This document shows, piece after piece, positions 7,485 to 16,208 of a stretch of DNA of 36,547 nucleotides (its first letter is position 1; each line of letters begins with the position of its first letter). The notes below the pieces were generated by a model that had not been told where the DNA came from, searched no databases, and saw only the letters and a program-made list of their open reading frames with translations. The position numbers and the translations under genes are program-made. This DNA comes from an uncultured Lachnospiraceae bacterium (lineage in GTDB: Bacteria > Bacillota > Clostridia > Lachnospirales > Lachnospiraceae): positions 1 to 36,547 of the forward strand of contig CAMWWJ010000002.1 in NCBI GenBank assembly GCA_947177925.1. Direction: 5' to 3'.

Positions 7485-8657
7485 ATGGGTAAAACTATTT
7501 TATTTTGTAATCATTATCCACCGGGACTGAAGGATGCATGGGAGAAGCAGGGATTTCAAGTAGTTGAAGTCATAGTGAGGACTGATACAATGAAACTGGA
7601 AGAGATCATTTCCTGTTTTCGTGCTTATCGGCAGAAACAGAATCTTACATTTGTATTTTCATGGGACTTCACACCTGACATTTCAGAAGCCTGCCATGAA
7701 CTTGGGATTTGCTATATTAGTTGGATAGTGGATTGTCCTCATACTGCTCTTTGGGCAAAATCCGCAAGGTATCCCGAAAACCGAATTTTTGTATTTGATT
7801 ATAAGCTTTATGAAATGCTGGATCAGAGAGGGCTTAAGCATATTTGGTATCTTCCGCTTTCAGCAGATGTGGATAGTTTTGAAAAGTGCATTCAAATGGC
7901 CGATATGAAAGAAAAAGAAAAATATAGTTCAGAAGTTTCTTTTGTAGGCAATCTTTATAATGATCCGGCGCATAGCCTGTATGACAGCATAACCTATCTG
8001 CCACCATATCTGAAAGGATATTTTGATTCCTTAATCATGATTCAGAGAAAAATGTGGGGAATGAATCTATTTGAAGAGGCAATCAACAATCAGGCATGGG
8101 ACATGCTAAGGAATTATGTGAACTGGGACCTGGGAGATAAGTATGAGGATGCTTATGAATTATCAATGATTAATATGCTTTATCAAAAAGTGGCGCAGCT
8201 AGAGCGTAAAGAAGTTTGCAACTATTTGACGGAACATTTTGATTTTGCACTGTATACCGGAGGCAATACAGATTTTAATCCAGCGTTAAGAAATAGGGGA
8301 AAGGTTGATTATTTATCCCAGATGCCATTAGTGTTCCATTATAGTAAGATAAATATAAACATTACCTTGCGTTCCATTACATCTGGTATTCCATTACGTG
8401 TAATGGACATACTGGCATGTGAAGGATTCTTATTGACAAATTATCAAAGCGAAATAGCAGAATACTTTGAAGATGGCAGGGAATTGGTTATTTATGAAAA
8501 TTTTGAAGATATGTATGAAAAAATAGCATATTATCTTCAACACGAGGACGAACGGAAACAAATTGCCCATGCCGGATATGAAAAGGTAAAGGAACAATTT
8601 AATTATACAAGAGGAATCGATAAAATCGTGCAGGCATTGGATATGGAGACTATGTAA
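7485..8657 (+). CDS. CgeB/DUF3880-like glycosyltransferase (subfamily B)
   Basis: CYISWIVDCPHTA, FALYTGGNTDF, SKININITLRSITSGIPLRVMDILACEGFLLTNYQ; RBS TAGGAG upstream. Confidence 0.75.
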   Translation: MGKTILFCNHYPPGLKDAWEKQGFQVVEVIVRTDTMKLEEIISCFRAYRQKQNLTFVFSWDFTPDISEACHELGICYISWIVDCPHTALWAKSARYPENRIFVFDYKLYEMLDQRGLKHIWYLPLSADVDSFEKCIQMADMKEKEKYSSEVSFVGNLYNDPAHSLYDSITYLPPYLKGYFDSLIMIQRKMWGMNLFEEAINNQAWDMLRNYVNWDLGDKYEDAYELSMINMLYQKVAQLERKEVCNYLTEHFDFALYTGGNTDFNPALRNRGKVDYLSQMPLVFHYSKININITLRSITSGIPLRVMDILACEGFLLTNYQSEIAEYFEDGRELVIYENFEDMYEKIAYYLQHEDERKQIAHAGYEKVKEQFNYTRGIDKIVQALDMETM

Positions 8658-9155
8658 ATGAAAAAGGCAATGATCGTATGGGATAAGACGAAACAAAAGG
8701 AATATGAGAACATTCTTCGTATGCTTACGGAAATCTTTAAAGAAAAGGATTTTCAGGTAAAAACTATCATGTTTGGAGAAATGGGCAGGCCTGATCATGC
8801 ATATTTTGCAGAAATGCAGGAGTATGATGGTGACTATATATGTAGCCTGGATATGGCGGGATTTCAGATGAATACATTGTTAGAATGTACCGGCTACAAT
8901 CTTCTCTATGCCAAGCAGATGCATATTGTAATCGATGAACAATGCTTTGTGAAGTATGCGGAAGGAAAATTTGCTATCAGTTTATATTTTTTTCTGCCGG
9001 GCAGTGTAGGGAAATGGCAGAAACGATATCCACATATATCCAATATAGTTGCATATGAGAAAATGAATCCAAAGGATGCAAATAGAGAAATCCTGCAGAA
9101 CATGATAGACTATTTTCTGGATGAAACCGAAAAAAAGTGGGAGGATGAAAGATGA
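8658..9155 (+). CDS. Conserved small protein of unknown function, paralog of the 3536..4099 product
   Basis: DYICSLDMAGFQMNTLLECTGYNLLYAKQMHIVI; shares the 11-aa block YNLLYAKQMHI with its paralog; start abuts the upstream GT and ATGA overlap with the downstream GT. Confidence 0.8.
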   Translation: MKKAMIVWDKTKQKEYENILRMLTEIFKEKDFQVKTIMFGEMGRPDHAYFAEMQEYDGDYICSLDMAGFQMNTLLECTGYNLLYAKQMHIVIDEQCFVKYAEGKFAISLYFFLPGSVGKWQKRYPHISNIVAYEKMNPKDANREILQNMIDYFLDETEKKWEDER

Positions 9156-10309
9156 AGCTCCTCATTTATCAATGGAATTCCTATTTTCAGTATGATATTT
9201 ATGAAATATGTAAAGAGAGCAATATAACCTTTGAAGTCTTTTCGTGGACATTCCAATCCAAAAATGAAGACGAGAAATTTGAGCAATGGTTTGAGGAACA
9301 CATGGACTGCAGGACATTTGATGCTTTGTTAAGTGTGAATTATTGGCCTTTATTAGCACAAGTATGTCATCGGCATGGAATAAAATACATTGCATGGTGC
9401 TATGATTGTCCGTTAAATGTAGAAAAGATAGAGGAAACATTGGGTCATCCTACTAATCACGTATTCTTTTTTGATAGAATGCAATTTCAAAAATACAGGC
9501 AGGAGGGTTTTGAGACGGTTTATCATCTGCCTATGGGAGTAAACAGTACAAGATTAAGGAATCTTCAAATTTCAAAGGAAGAATACGAAAAATATAAAGC
9601 ACAGGTTTCCTTTATTGGGAATCTATACAATTCCAGGCTGCAGGAAATACTTGCGCCAATGAATGACTATACAAGAGGCTATCTAAAGGCGGTCATGGAT
9701 CTGCAGTCACAGATATATGGATATTATTTCTTTGATGAAGTAATATCGGAAAAATTGATGCAGGATATCAACCGCCAGTATTTGGAGAAAGAGCCTGATA
9801 CGAAATTTCAACTTAGCAGGGAAGCGCTGACCTTTGCCATGGCTAGTGAAATTACAAGGCAGGATAGGATTATATTGCTGAATTTATGCGGCAGAAGGTA
9901 TCATACAAAGTTTTATTCTTATGAAGATAGCGAATTGATTAAAAATATAGAAAAATGCAAAGCATTAGATTATATATGGGAAATGCCTAAAATGTTCTTT
10001 TGTTCTAAAATTAATTTAAATCCATCATTAAGAATCATACAAAGCGGTATTCCTCTTAGAGCATTGGATATTATGGGGGCAGGCGGATTCTTATTGTCCA
10101 ATTACCAGGAAGAATTGGTGGAATTATATGAGAATGAAAAAGAAATGGTAGTCTATGAAAGCATTGAGGATGCCCTGGAAAAAGCGGAGTTCTATTTAAG
10201 GAATGAGGATATTCGTTTAAAAATTGCAGAGAACGGAAGAAAGAAAACATTGGAGCAGCATAGTCTGCAGCAGTGCATGAAAACTATTTTTGAGATATCC
10301 GGACTTTAG
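9152..10309 (+). CDS. CgeB/DUF3880-like glycosyltransferase (subfamily A)
   Basis: KYIAWCYDCPLN...HPTNHVFFFDRMQFQKY; SKINLNPSLRIIQSGIPLRALDIMGAGGFLLSNYQEELVELY. Confidence 0.77.
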   Translation: MKLLIYQWNSYFQYDIYEICKESNITFEVFSWTFQSKNEDEKFEQWFEEHMDCRTFDALLSVNYWPLLAQVCHRHGIKYIAWCYDCPLNVEKIEETLGHPTNHVFFFDRMQFQKYRQEGFETVYHLPMGVNSTRLRNLQISKEEYEKYKAQVSFIGNLYNSRLQEILAPMNDYTRGYLKAVMDLQSQIYGYYFFDEVISEKLMQDINRQYLEKEPDTKFQLSREALTFAMASEITRQDRIILLNLCGRRYHTKFYSYEDSELIKNIEKCKALDYIWEMPKMFFCSKINLNPSLRIIQSGIPLRALDIMGAGGFLLSNYQEELVELYENEKEMVVYESIEDALEKAEFYLRNEDIRLKIAENGRKKTLEQHSLQQCMKTIFEISGL

Positions 10310-10324
10310 GATGAGGTTACATTT

Positions 10325-11488
10325 ATGAAGATTTTATTATATTATTGGAAGGCATACAGCAATTTCTTTTTGCAGATACAGTTGGAAAAACTGGGTTATA
10401 CCGTTATCCCATGGAAGGACGAAGGGCTTATCCGGGATGAGGAAGAATCTCTGGAACGCTTAAGCGAAGAGTTGAAAAAAGGGTATCAGGCGGTTTTTTC
10501 ATATAATTATTTTAAGACAGTTGCGATTGCCTGTAACAGACAGAATACATCTTACATATCGTGGATACAGGATTCTCCCTTATTATCCCTGTATGATAAT
10601 ACTGCTTATCTGGAAACAAATTATTTCTTTTGCTTTGATTATGAGCAATATGAAGCTATGAAAACAAGGGCAGTTACCCATGCTTATTATTTTCCTTTGG
10701 CTACGGATGTGAAAGCATTATCTGAGGCGGCAGATTGTATACCGGAAAAAGAAGAATATTTAGCGGATGTGAGTTTCGTAGGTTCTCTTTACTCAGAAAG
10801 AAATATGTTTTCTGCTCTTAACAATCTTCCAGATTTTCTCAAAGGATATATAGAGGGAATCTGCCAGGCACAGCTTAGGATTCCCGGCATTCGTTTTTCG
10901 GAAGTAAGAGTTCCTGAAAATATTATGGATACATTAAAAAAGATACTGGTGTTTCATGGCATGGAGGAAACCAAGCTGACATATGAGATATTAGTGGAGA
11001 ATCTAATTGATCGGCAAGTAACCGCTGTGGAAAGAAATCAAATGATACAGAGACTTTCTGAACAATTTGATTTCAAATTATATACAGGAGCAGATACTTC
11101 TCACTGTCCTCAAGTAAAAAATTGTGGAACAGTGGATTATTATCAAGAAATGCCAAAGGTATTCCGCCAGTCGAAAATCAATATTAATATTTCCCTGCGC
11201 TCCATACGTACCGGAATCCCTTTAAGGATATTGGATATTCTTGCATCCGGCGGATTTGTGCTTACTAATTATCAGGAAGATTTATATCGGTATTTTGAAG
11301 AGGGAAAAAGCATAGTAACTTTTTATAATCTGGATGATATGATAGAAAAAATACATTATTATTTAGAGCATGAAGAGGAGCGAAAGAGTATTATGGAAGA
11401 GGGCAGGAAAATTGTATGTCAGGAATTTGATTTTCCGATATTGCTTCCGCAAGTACTGGAATTGGCAGGAATCAATCATAGGCTTTAA
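10325..11488 (+). CDS. CgeB/DUF3880-like glycosyltransferase (subfamily B)
   Basis: SYISWIQDSPLLSL; FKLYTGADT; SKININISLRSIRTGIPLRILDILASGGFVLTNYQEDLYRYF. Confidence 0.77.
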   Translation: MKILLYYWKAYSNFFLQIQLEKLGYTVIPWKDEGLIRDEEESLERLSEELKKGYQAVFSYNYFKTVAIACNRQNTSYISWIQDSPLLSLYDNTAYLETNYFFCFDYEQYEAMKTRAVTHAYYFPLATDVKALSEAADCIPEKEEYLADVSFVGSLYSERNMFSALNNLPDFLKGYIEGICQAQLRIPGIRFSEVRVPENIMDTLKKILVFHGMEETKLTYEILVENLIDRQVTAVERNQMIQRLSEQFDFKLYTGADTSHCPQVKNCGTVDYYQEMPKVFRQSKININISLRSIRTGIPLRILDILASGGFVLTNYQEDLYRYFEEGKSIVTFYNLDDMIEKIHYYLEHEEERKSIMEEGRKIVCQEFDFPILLPQVLELAGINHRL

Positions 11489-11518
11489 AAGGCTGATGCT
11501 ATAGGACACCAGCCTTTT
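11487..11518. terminator. Convergent hairpin terminator
   Basis: AAAAGGCTG...CAGCCTTTT perfect 9-bp stem between the convergent ends of 10325..11488(+) and 11499..12653(-). Confidence 0.65.
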
Positions 11519-12653
11519 GGAAAATAGCAGCAATTTTGGGGGGATAAGAAAATTCAGAAACAACTTTTTCATATCCGTTTCTGGCGATTTTCTCCCGTTT
11601 TGCATCGTGCTTTAAGTAATAATCAGCTTTGCATAATGCATCTTCCATGCTTTCATAAAGAATGACATTTTCGCCGTCAGTAAAATATTCAGCAAGTTCA
11701 GGCTGCCAATTGCTGAAGAGAGTGCCGCCACAGCTTAAGATATCCAGTGCCCTTAAGGGAATGCCGGACTGAATGCTTTTTAAGGTTGGATTTAAATTTA
11801 ATTTACTGCACCGGAAGATCTTAGGCATTTCGGTAAAGTAATGGGCAGTACCGCTATAGGTAAGGTGATTTAACAATTCGGACTTGCTGTTAGAATAGTA
11901 AGTTACCTGATGGGTTCGTCCTAACATATTTAAAAGTATAAGGCGCTCTGTGCGGGTAACCTGTTTATTGATATTCCGAATCAGTTCCTCCCTGTTATTG
12001 GTGTCGAACTTGGACTCAAAGCGGGAAAAATATTCATCCATGTGGGCGCTGAAATCATCGGTTATCATTTCCTCAATGAAATTGTAGCCATAAACTCTGA
12101 GCTGGGCTTCTACAATGGCATTGATGTAACCTTTCGTATACTCATTTTGTGCAGATAAAAACTGGGGCAGAAAGGACTCGTATAACTGGCCTACGAAAGC
12201 GATTTCTGCACCATAGCGCTTTTTATCTGCCTGGGAAACAGTAAGCTTCTGAGTGCGTTCCGTATTGACTGCAAGGGGCATGTGATAGGCATGCGCTACC
12301 CCTGATTTATTCAAACGTTCTGTATCCAACCGGTCAAAGAGGAATATATAGTTGGTGGGATATTGATAATATTCAATCCGGGTTGTATTGATGGGACTGT
12401 CATAAATCCAGGAAATATACTTTTTATGAAATTTATGACACAACTTCGCAACCAAAGGATGAAAATTGGTACTCATGACAAAGTCATATTGATGCTCCGT
12501 AAGTTCTATGGAGAATTTTCTTTCAAAGAAGTCATCTTCATAAATGTTGCGGAACTTATACATCAGATTTTTACAGTGGCAGCCTTGTCTTTCCAGACAG
12601 TAAATTAAATCGCCCTGGGTGTAGGAACCCATATCGTACAATAAAATATTCAT
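11499..12653 (-). CDS. CgeB/DUF3880-like glycosyltransferase (subfamily A, very close to 4050..5225)
   Basis: MNILLYDMGSYTQGDLIYCLERQGCHCKNLMYKFRNIYEDDFFE..NFHPLVAKLCHKFHKKYISWIYDSPI.. aligns almost collinearly with the 4050..5225 product. Confidence 0.8.
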   Translation of the reverse strand: MNILLYDMGSYTQGDLIYCLERQGCHCKNLMYKFRNIYEDDFFERKFSIELTEHQYDFVMSTNFHPLVAKLCHKFHKKYISWIYDSPINTTRIEYYQYPTNYIFLFDRLDTERLNKSGVAHAYHMPLAVNTERTQKLTVSQADKKRYGAEIAFVGQLYESFLPQFLSAQNEYTKGYINAIVEAQLRVYGYNFIEEMITDDFSAHMDEYFSRFESKFDTNNREELIRNINKQVTRTERLILLNMLGRTHQVTYYSNSKSELLNHLTYSGTAHYFTEMPKIFRCSKLNLNPTLKSIQSGIPLRALDILSCGGTLFSNWQPELAEYFTDGENVILYESMEDALCKADYYLKHDAKREKIARNGYEKVVSEFSYPPKIAAIFQKAGVL

Positions 12654-12759
12654 GTTGTGCTTTTCACCAGATCGTGTCCTTTCCTATACAAATTAAAAAT
12701 ATTATAGCATGAGGACTAAAGCATGACAATCAAGAAAAATGAAATGAAAGGTAAATATC

Positions 12760-13566
12760 ATGGAAAAAATCAGTGTAGTAATCCCGACTTATAACAGAAG
12801 TACACTTATAGAAAGAGCTGTAAATAGTGTTACCATGCAGACCTATGAAAATCTGGAGATCATCGTGGTGGATGATGGGTCTGCAGATGATACGGAAACA
12901 GTAGTAAATTCCATAAAGGACAGCAGGATACGTTACATAAAGCTGCCTGTCAATGGTGGTGCAGCCAATGCAAGAAATGTTGGGGTAGAACATGCCACAG
13001 GCTCTCTTGTTGCATTTCAGGACAGTGATGATTATTGGAGACCGCAGAAACTGGAAAAGCAGATGGAATATTGGAGGGAGCATCCTGAATTTCAGATGAT
13101 TTATTCTGCTTATTCTTATTCTGTGGGCGAGAATAACCTTGGCAAAACACCTGCCGGTGAGCCAAGGGAAGTTCTGGAAGGGAACATATTTGAACATCTA
13201 TTAGTTCAAAATACCATAGGAACTCCAACGATATTAGTAAACAGGGAATGCTTTCTGGAGTGTGGTGGATTTGATACTACTTTTGACAGTATAGAAGATT
13301 GGGAGTTCGTATTGCGTTTTTCTAAAAAGTACCCAATTGGTTATGTGGATGAAATATTGGTGGATGCGTATTTTACATCGGGAGGTGTAACTACAGGAAT
13401 AAGTGACTTTTTTGAATGCAGGTGCCGGATGATTGCAACATATAAAGAGGAGTTTATGGCATCAAAAACATTTGATCCGGTAGTGGAGGAATTATTTCTA
13501 AGGGCTCAGGAAGCGGGGCTTTTAGACATAGTGAAGAAGATGCTGATGTTGTATTTGCAAGCATAG
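12760..13566 (+). CDS. Glycosyltransferase family 2 (GT-A)
   Basis: ISVVIPTYNRSTLIERAVNSVTMQTYENLEIIVVDDGSADDT...FQDSDDYW. Confidence 0.9.
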   Translation: MEKISVVIPTYNRSTLIERAVNSVTMQTYENLEIIVVDDGSADDTETVVNSIKDSRIRYIKLPVNGGAANARNVGVEHATGSLVAFQDSDDYWRPQKLEKQMEYWREHPEFQMIYSAYSYSVGENNLGKTPAGEPREVLEGNIFEHLLVQNTIGTPTILVNRECFLECGGFDTTFDSIEDWEFVLRFSKKYPIGYVDEILVDAYFTSGGVTTGISDFFECRCRMIATYKEEFMASKTFDPVVEELFLRAQEAGLLDIVKKMLMLYLQA

Positions 13567-13589
13567 CCAACCGAGAGAGCCAATGTCAC

Positions 13590-14315
13590 CTATGCATGCT
13601 TTCGTATATCGGAATAGGATTTACCCAGATAAGGAGCATATTTCTCCATAAAGATTTTGCGGTATTTATTATAATTCCACATAGAGAGAATTCTTCCATC
13701 ATCGTGGACGAACCAAGGTAGTTTTTGTGTAGGTACAACGATACGATAGCCATGAAGAAGAAAATTCATGCTTTGGAAAGCATCGTAAAAATCCCAATCT
13801 TTTAAGAGTTTATCATCCCATTGTAAATCAGCAGAGGTAACCATGATACATCCGTCTATCAAGGCGGCATCTGCGATTCCATCAGAAAGGGAATAGCGGT
13901 ACTGCCGATAGTCAGCATGGGAATAGGCATTAGAATCACTTCCGTACATGGGGTCAGCCCCAATCCGTTTTGAGTGCCACATAATCCCGTTTGCGGATAC
14001 AACAGGATATCCTGCCATGCCAATCATACCGATAGAGGAATCTAATTGAAAAATAGACAATATATCAAATAAGAAATGCCGGTTAATAATAAAAACATCC
14101 TGATGCATATAAATTTTATATTTGGCATCAGTGGATGACATGCCCTCGTTGTATCCGGAAGTCATACTGGCAGAATCATAAATGGTCAGTATATCCATTT
14201 CGTAATTGTCAGGAACGATTAGTTGATTTAAGTAATGAAAGCATTCCTGAAGATAAATATCGTTATTGGTGCAGAGGATAAAAGCAAATTTGTGTTCATT
14301 TATAGTTTTGCACAT
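13590..14315 (-). CDS. StrF-domain-like glycosyltransferase-fold protein
   Basis: KYKIYMHQDVFIINRHFLFDILSIFQLDSSIGMIGMAGYPVVSANGIMW matches the StrF-type GT-A pattern (MHQDV, G.IG..G). Confidence 0.6.
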   Translation of the reverse strand: MCKTINEHKFAFILCTNNDIYLQECFHYLNQLIVPDNYEMDILTIYDSASMTSGYNEGMSSTDAKYKIYMHQDVFIINRHFLFDILSIFQLDSSIGMIGMAGYPVVSANGIMWHSKRIGADPMYGSDSNAYSHADYRQYRYSLSDGIADAALIDGCIMVTSADLQWDDKLLKDWDFYDAFQSMNFLLHGYRIVVPTQKLPWFVHDDGRILSMWNYNKYRKIFMEKYAPYLGKSYSDIRKHA

Positions 14316-14316
14316 A

Positions 14317-15021
14317 TTAAAGTAACTCCTTAAGGGAAGAAATCAGAGCAGCAATATCCTGTGTGGGTGAAGGGATAGCAGTGAGATATTGATATGCTCT
14401 GGAATAATTGTGGACTTCCATATACAGGGAAGCTAATTCTAAAATTACCTGCTGAAAGGATTCTCTTTCGAACAGCCATGTAAGCCATTGAATCTTATCA
14501 CTAATGGTCCAGAAAGGTTTCATACAGGTATATAAATTCCAAAATAAATTTCCGTAATTTTCAAAATATTCATTTTGTGAAATAAACATGGCAGCATAGA
14601 TGGTCAAGGGAATAGAGGTTAAGTATGTGGCTGCTTCCGCCATGGCTTCTTCTGATAGTGCAAGCTCCAGGCGGCGCATTGCAAAAATTGCCAGAAGATA
14701 CTGTTCCATGATGCTGCTATAATCATTTGCCGTAGATAAAAAAGGCGTTTTTTCGTATTTTAACTCAAGCTTTAAAATATTTAGAAGAATATGGATCCTT
14801 TTTGTTTCGGCAGAATTGCGAAACTGTGGATAGGAATCCGGTTCTTCAAAATAAGGAAGCAGGTCAAAAAGCGCTTCATATTGTTTGTTACCAAGACATA
14901 GATCTATATGCTGCTGCATGTTTTTGTATAGGTCAAAGCAATAGGATTTATCTGCGTCGATTTTTTGAAAATCACGTTCCGCTTCCTGCAAAAGTTCGTT
15001 TAAGCTTTGATAAGTAGCCAA
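14317..15021 (-). CDS. Helical (TPR-like) protein of unknown function
   Basis: TTG start with AAAGGAGA upstream on the minus strand; helical repeats (LYTCMKPFW..., LASLYMEVHNYSRAYQYLTAIPS); ends 1 nt before the StrF-like gene. Confidence 0.6.
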   Translation of the reverse strand: MATYQSLNELLQEAERDFQKIDADKSYCFDLYKNMQQHIDLCLGNKQYEALFDLLPYFEEPDSYPQFRNSAETKRIHILLNILKLELKYEKTPFLSTANDYSSIMEQYLLAIFAMRRLELALSEEAMAEAATYLTSIPLTIYAAMFISQNEYFENYGNLFWNLYTCMKPFWTISDKIQWLTWLFERESFQQVILELASLYMEVHNYSRAYQYLTAIPSPTQDIAALISSLKELL

Positions 15022-15190
15022 GTGGATTCTCCTTTAATTTCATAAATGAACGTATATTTAGTGGCTTTTCATGAAAAGTATTATATAATAGTTTCCCAAA
15101 AAAGAAAAGATGGGATTTTCATGGAAAGCGGTTTGCATATGTGATAAAATGATTTTCAGGGGAATCGTAGAAAAGAAAGTAGACATAAAT

Positions 15191-15217
15191 TAAGGATATT
15201 TTAAAATATGCCGATAT
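15191..15217 (+). promoter_or_regulatory. Sigma-28/SigD-type promoter upstream of the sugar/radical SAM operon
   Basis: TAAG-N15-GCCGATAT; perfect -10 and 3/4 match to the -35 at canonical spacing. Confidence 0.7.
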
Positions 15218-15273
15218 ATACTCATATAATATGTTTCATGGATGAAATGAATGAAAAACAGGGAGGTTGCAAT

Positions 15274-15330
15274 ATGGATACGATACAAGAGCAGATAAAA
15301 GAGGGAAAGTAGTTATCTGCTCTTATTTTG
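15274..15330 (+). promoter_or_regulatory. Leader mini-ORF (MDTIQEQIKEGK) overlapping a strong hairpin; candidate attenuator or sRNA 3' end
   Basis: GGGAGG RBS, ATG at 15274, TAG at 15310-15312; perfect 12-bp stem AAGAGCAGATAA (15287-15298)/TTATCTGCTCTT (15313-15324) followed by ATTTTG. Confidence 0.55.
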
Positions 15331-15380
15331 TATATTGCAAATTTTCATAAAAAGAAAAGATATAAAGGAAGAGGAAAAAT

Positions 15381-16205
15381 ATGTGTTTATTTATTACAGC
15401 AGAAATAGGAATTAATCATAATGGTGATTTAAAAATCGCAAAGGAATTGATCGACCTTGCAGTAGAAGCTGGATGTGATGCTGTGAAGTTTCAAAAAAGA
15501 ACCATTGATAAGGTCTATACGCAGGAGTATCTGGCAGGTGAGAGAATCAGCCCATGGGGAACTACTCAAAGGGAACAGAAGGAAGGACTGGAATTTGGGT
15601 TGAAAGAGTATCAGGAAATTGACAGATATTGTAAAGAAAAAGGAATTGAGTGGTTTGCTTCAGCCTGGGATTTGGATTCGCAGAAATTTCTGCAGCAGTT
15701 TGATTTAAAATATAATAAGGTTGCATCAGCCATGTTGGTAAACGACGAGCTGTTAGAAGAGATTGCCAATGAGAAAAAGTATACCTTCATTGCAACCGGA
15801 ATGAGCACTTATGACGAAATCGATCATGTAGTAGATATTTTTAAAAAATATGATTGCCCCTTTGAACTGATGCATTGTAACAGCACCTACCCTATGAAAG
15901 AAGAAGATGCCAATTTAAAGGTAATGTACCAGTTAAAAGAAAGATACGGCTGTAAGGTCGGTTACAGCGGGCATGAGGAAGGAAACTTAGTCTGCACTTG
16001 CGCAGCGGCAATGGGGGCCACATCCATAGAAAGGCATATCACGTTGGACAAGACCATGTATGGAAGCGATCAGAAAGCATCGATTGAGCCAAGGGAGCTT
16101 AAGGAGCTGGTAAGGACGATCAGGGAAGTAGAAAAGATTCTCGGAACTGGAGAAAAGCTTCTGTCAGAGGCAGAGCAGGAAGTAAAGGCAAAGTTAAGAG
16201 GATAA
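15381..16205 (+). CDS. NeuB/LegI/PseI-family ulosonic acid synthase-like protein lacking the C-terminal SAF/antifreeze region
   Basis: FITAEIGINHNGDLKIAKELIDLAVEAGCDAVKFQKRT; ATGMSTYDEI; MHCNSTYPM; GYSGHEEG; ERHITLDKTMYGSDQKAS; only 274 aa. Confidence 0.88.
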   Translation: MCLFITAEIGINHNGDLKIAKELIDLAVEAGCDAVKFQKRTIDKVYTQEYLAGERISPWGTTQREQKEGLEFGLKEYQEIDRYCKEKGIEWFASAWDLDSQKFLQQFDLKYNKVASAMLVNDELLEEIANEKKYTFIATGMSTYDEIDHVVDIFKKYDCPFELMHCNSTYPMKEEDANLKVMYQLKERYGCKVGYSGHEEGNLVCTCAAAMGATSIERHITLDKTMYGSDQKASIEPRELKELVRTIREVEKILGTGEKLLSEAEQEVKAKLRG

Positions 16206-16208
16206 GAC

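Noticed and set aside
15274-15312. 12-codon ORF as a functional peptide or RiPP precursor for the radical SAM proteins
   Set aside because: Too short, lacks core residues such as Cys or Gly repeats, and is better explained as part of a regulatory hairpin; no other precursor-like ORF was found near the radical SAM genes.
15381-16205. Assigning a specific symbol (neuB, legI or pseI)
   Set aside because: Substrate cannot be read from the sequence, the C-terminal region is missing, and no diagnostic partner genes are present in the window.
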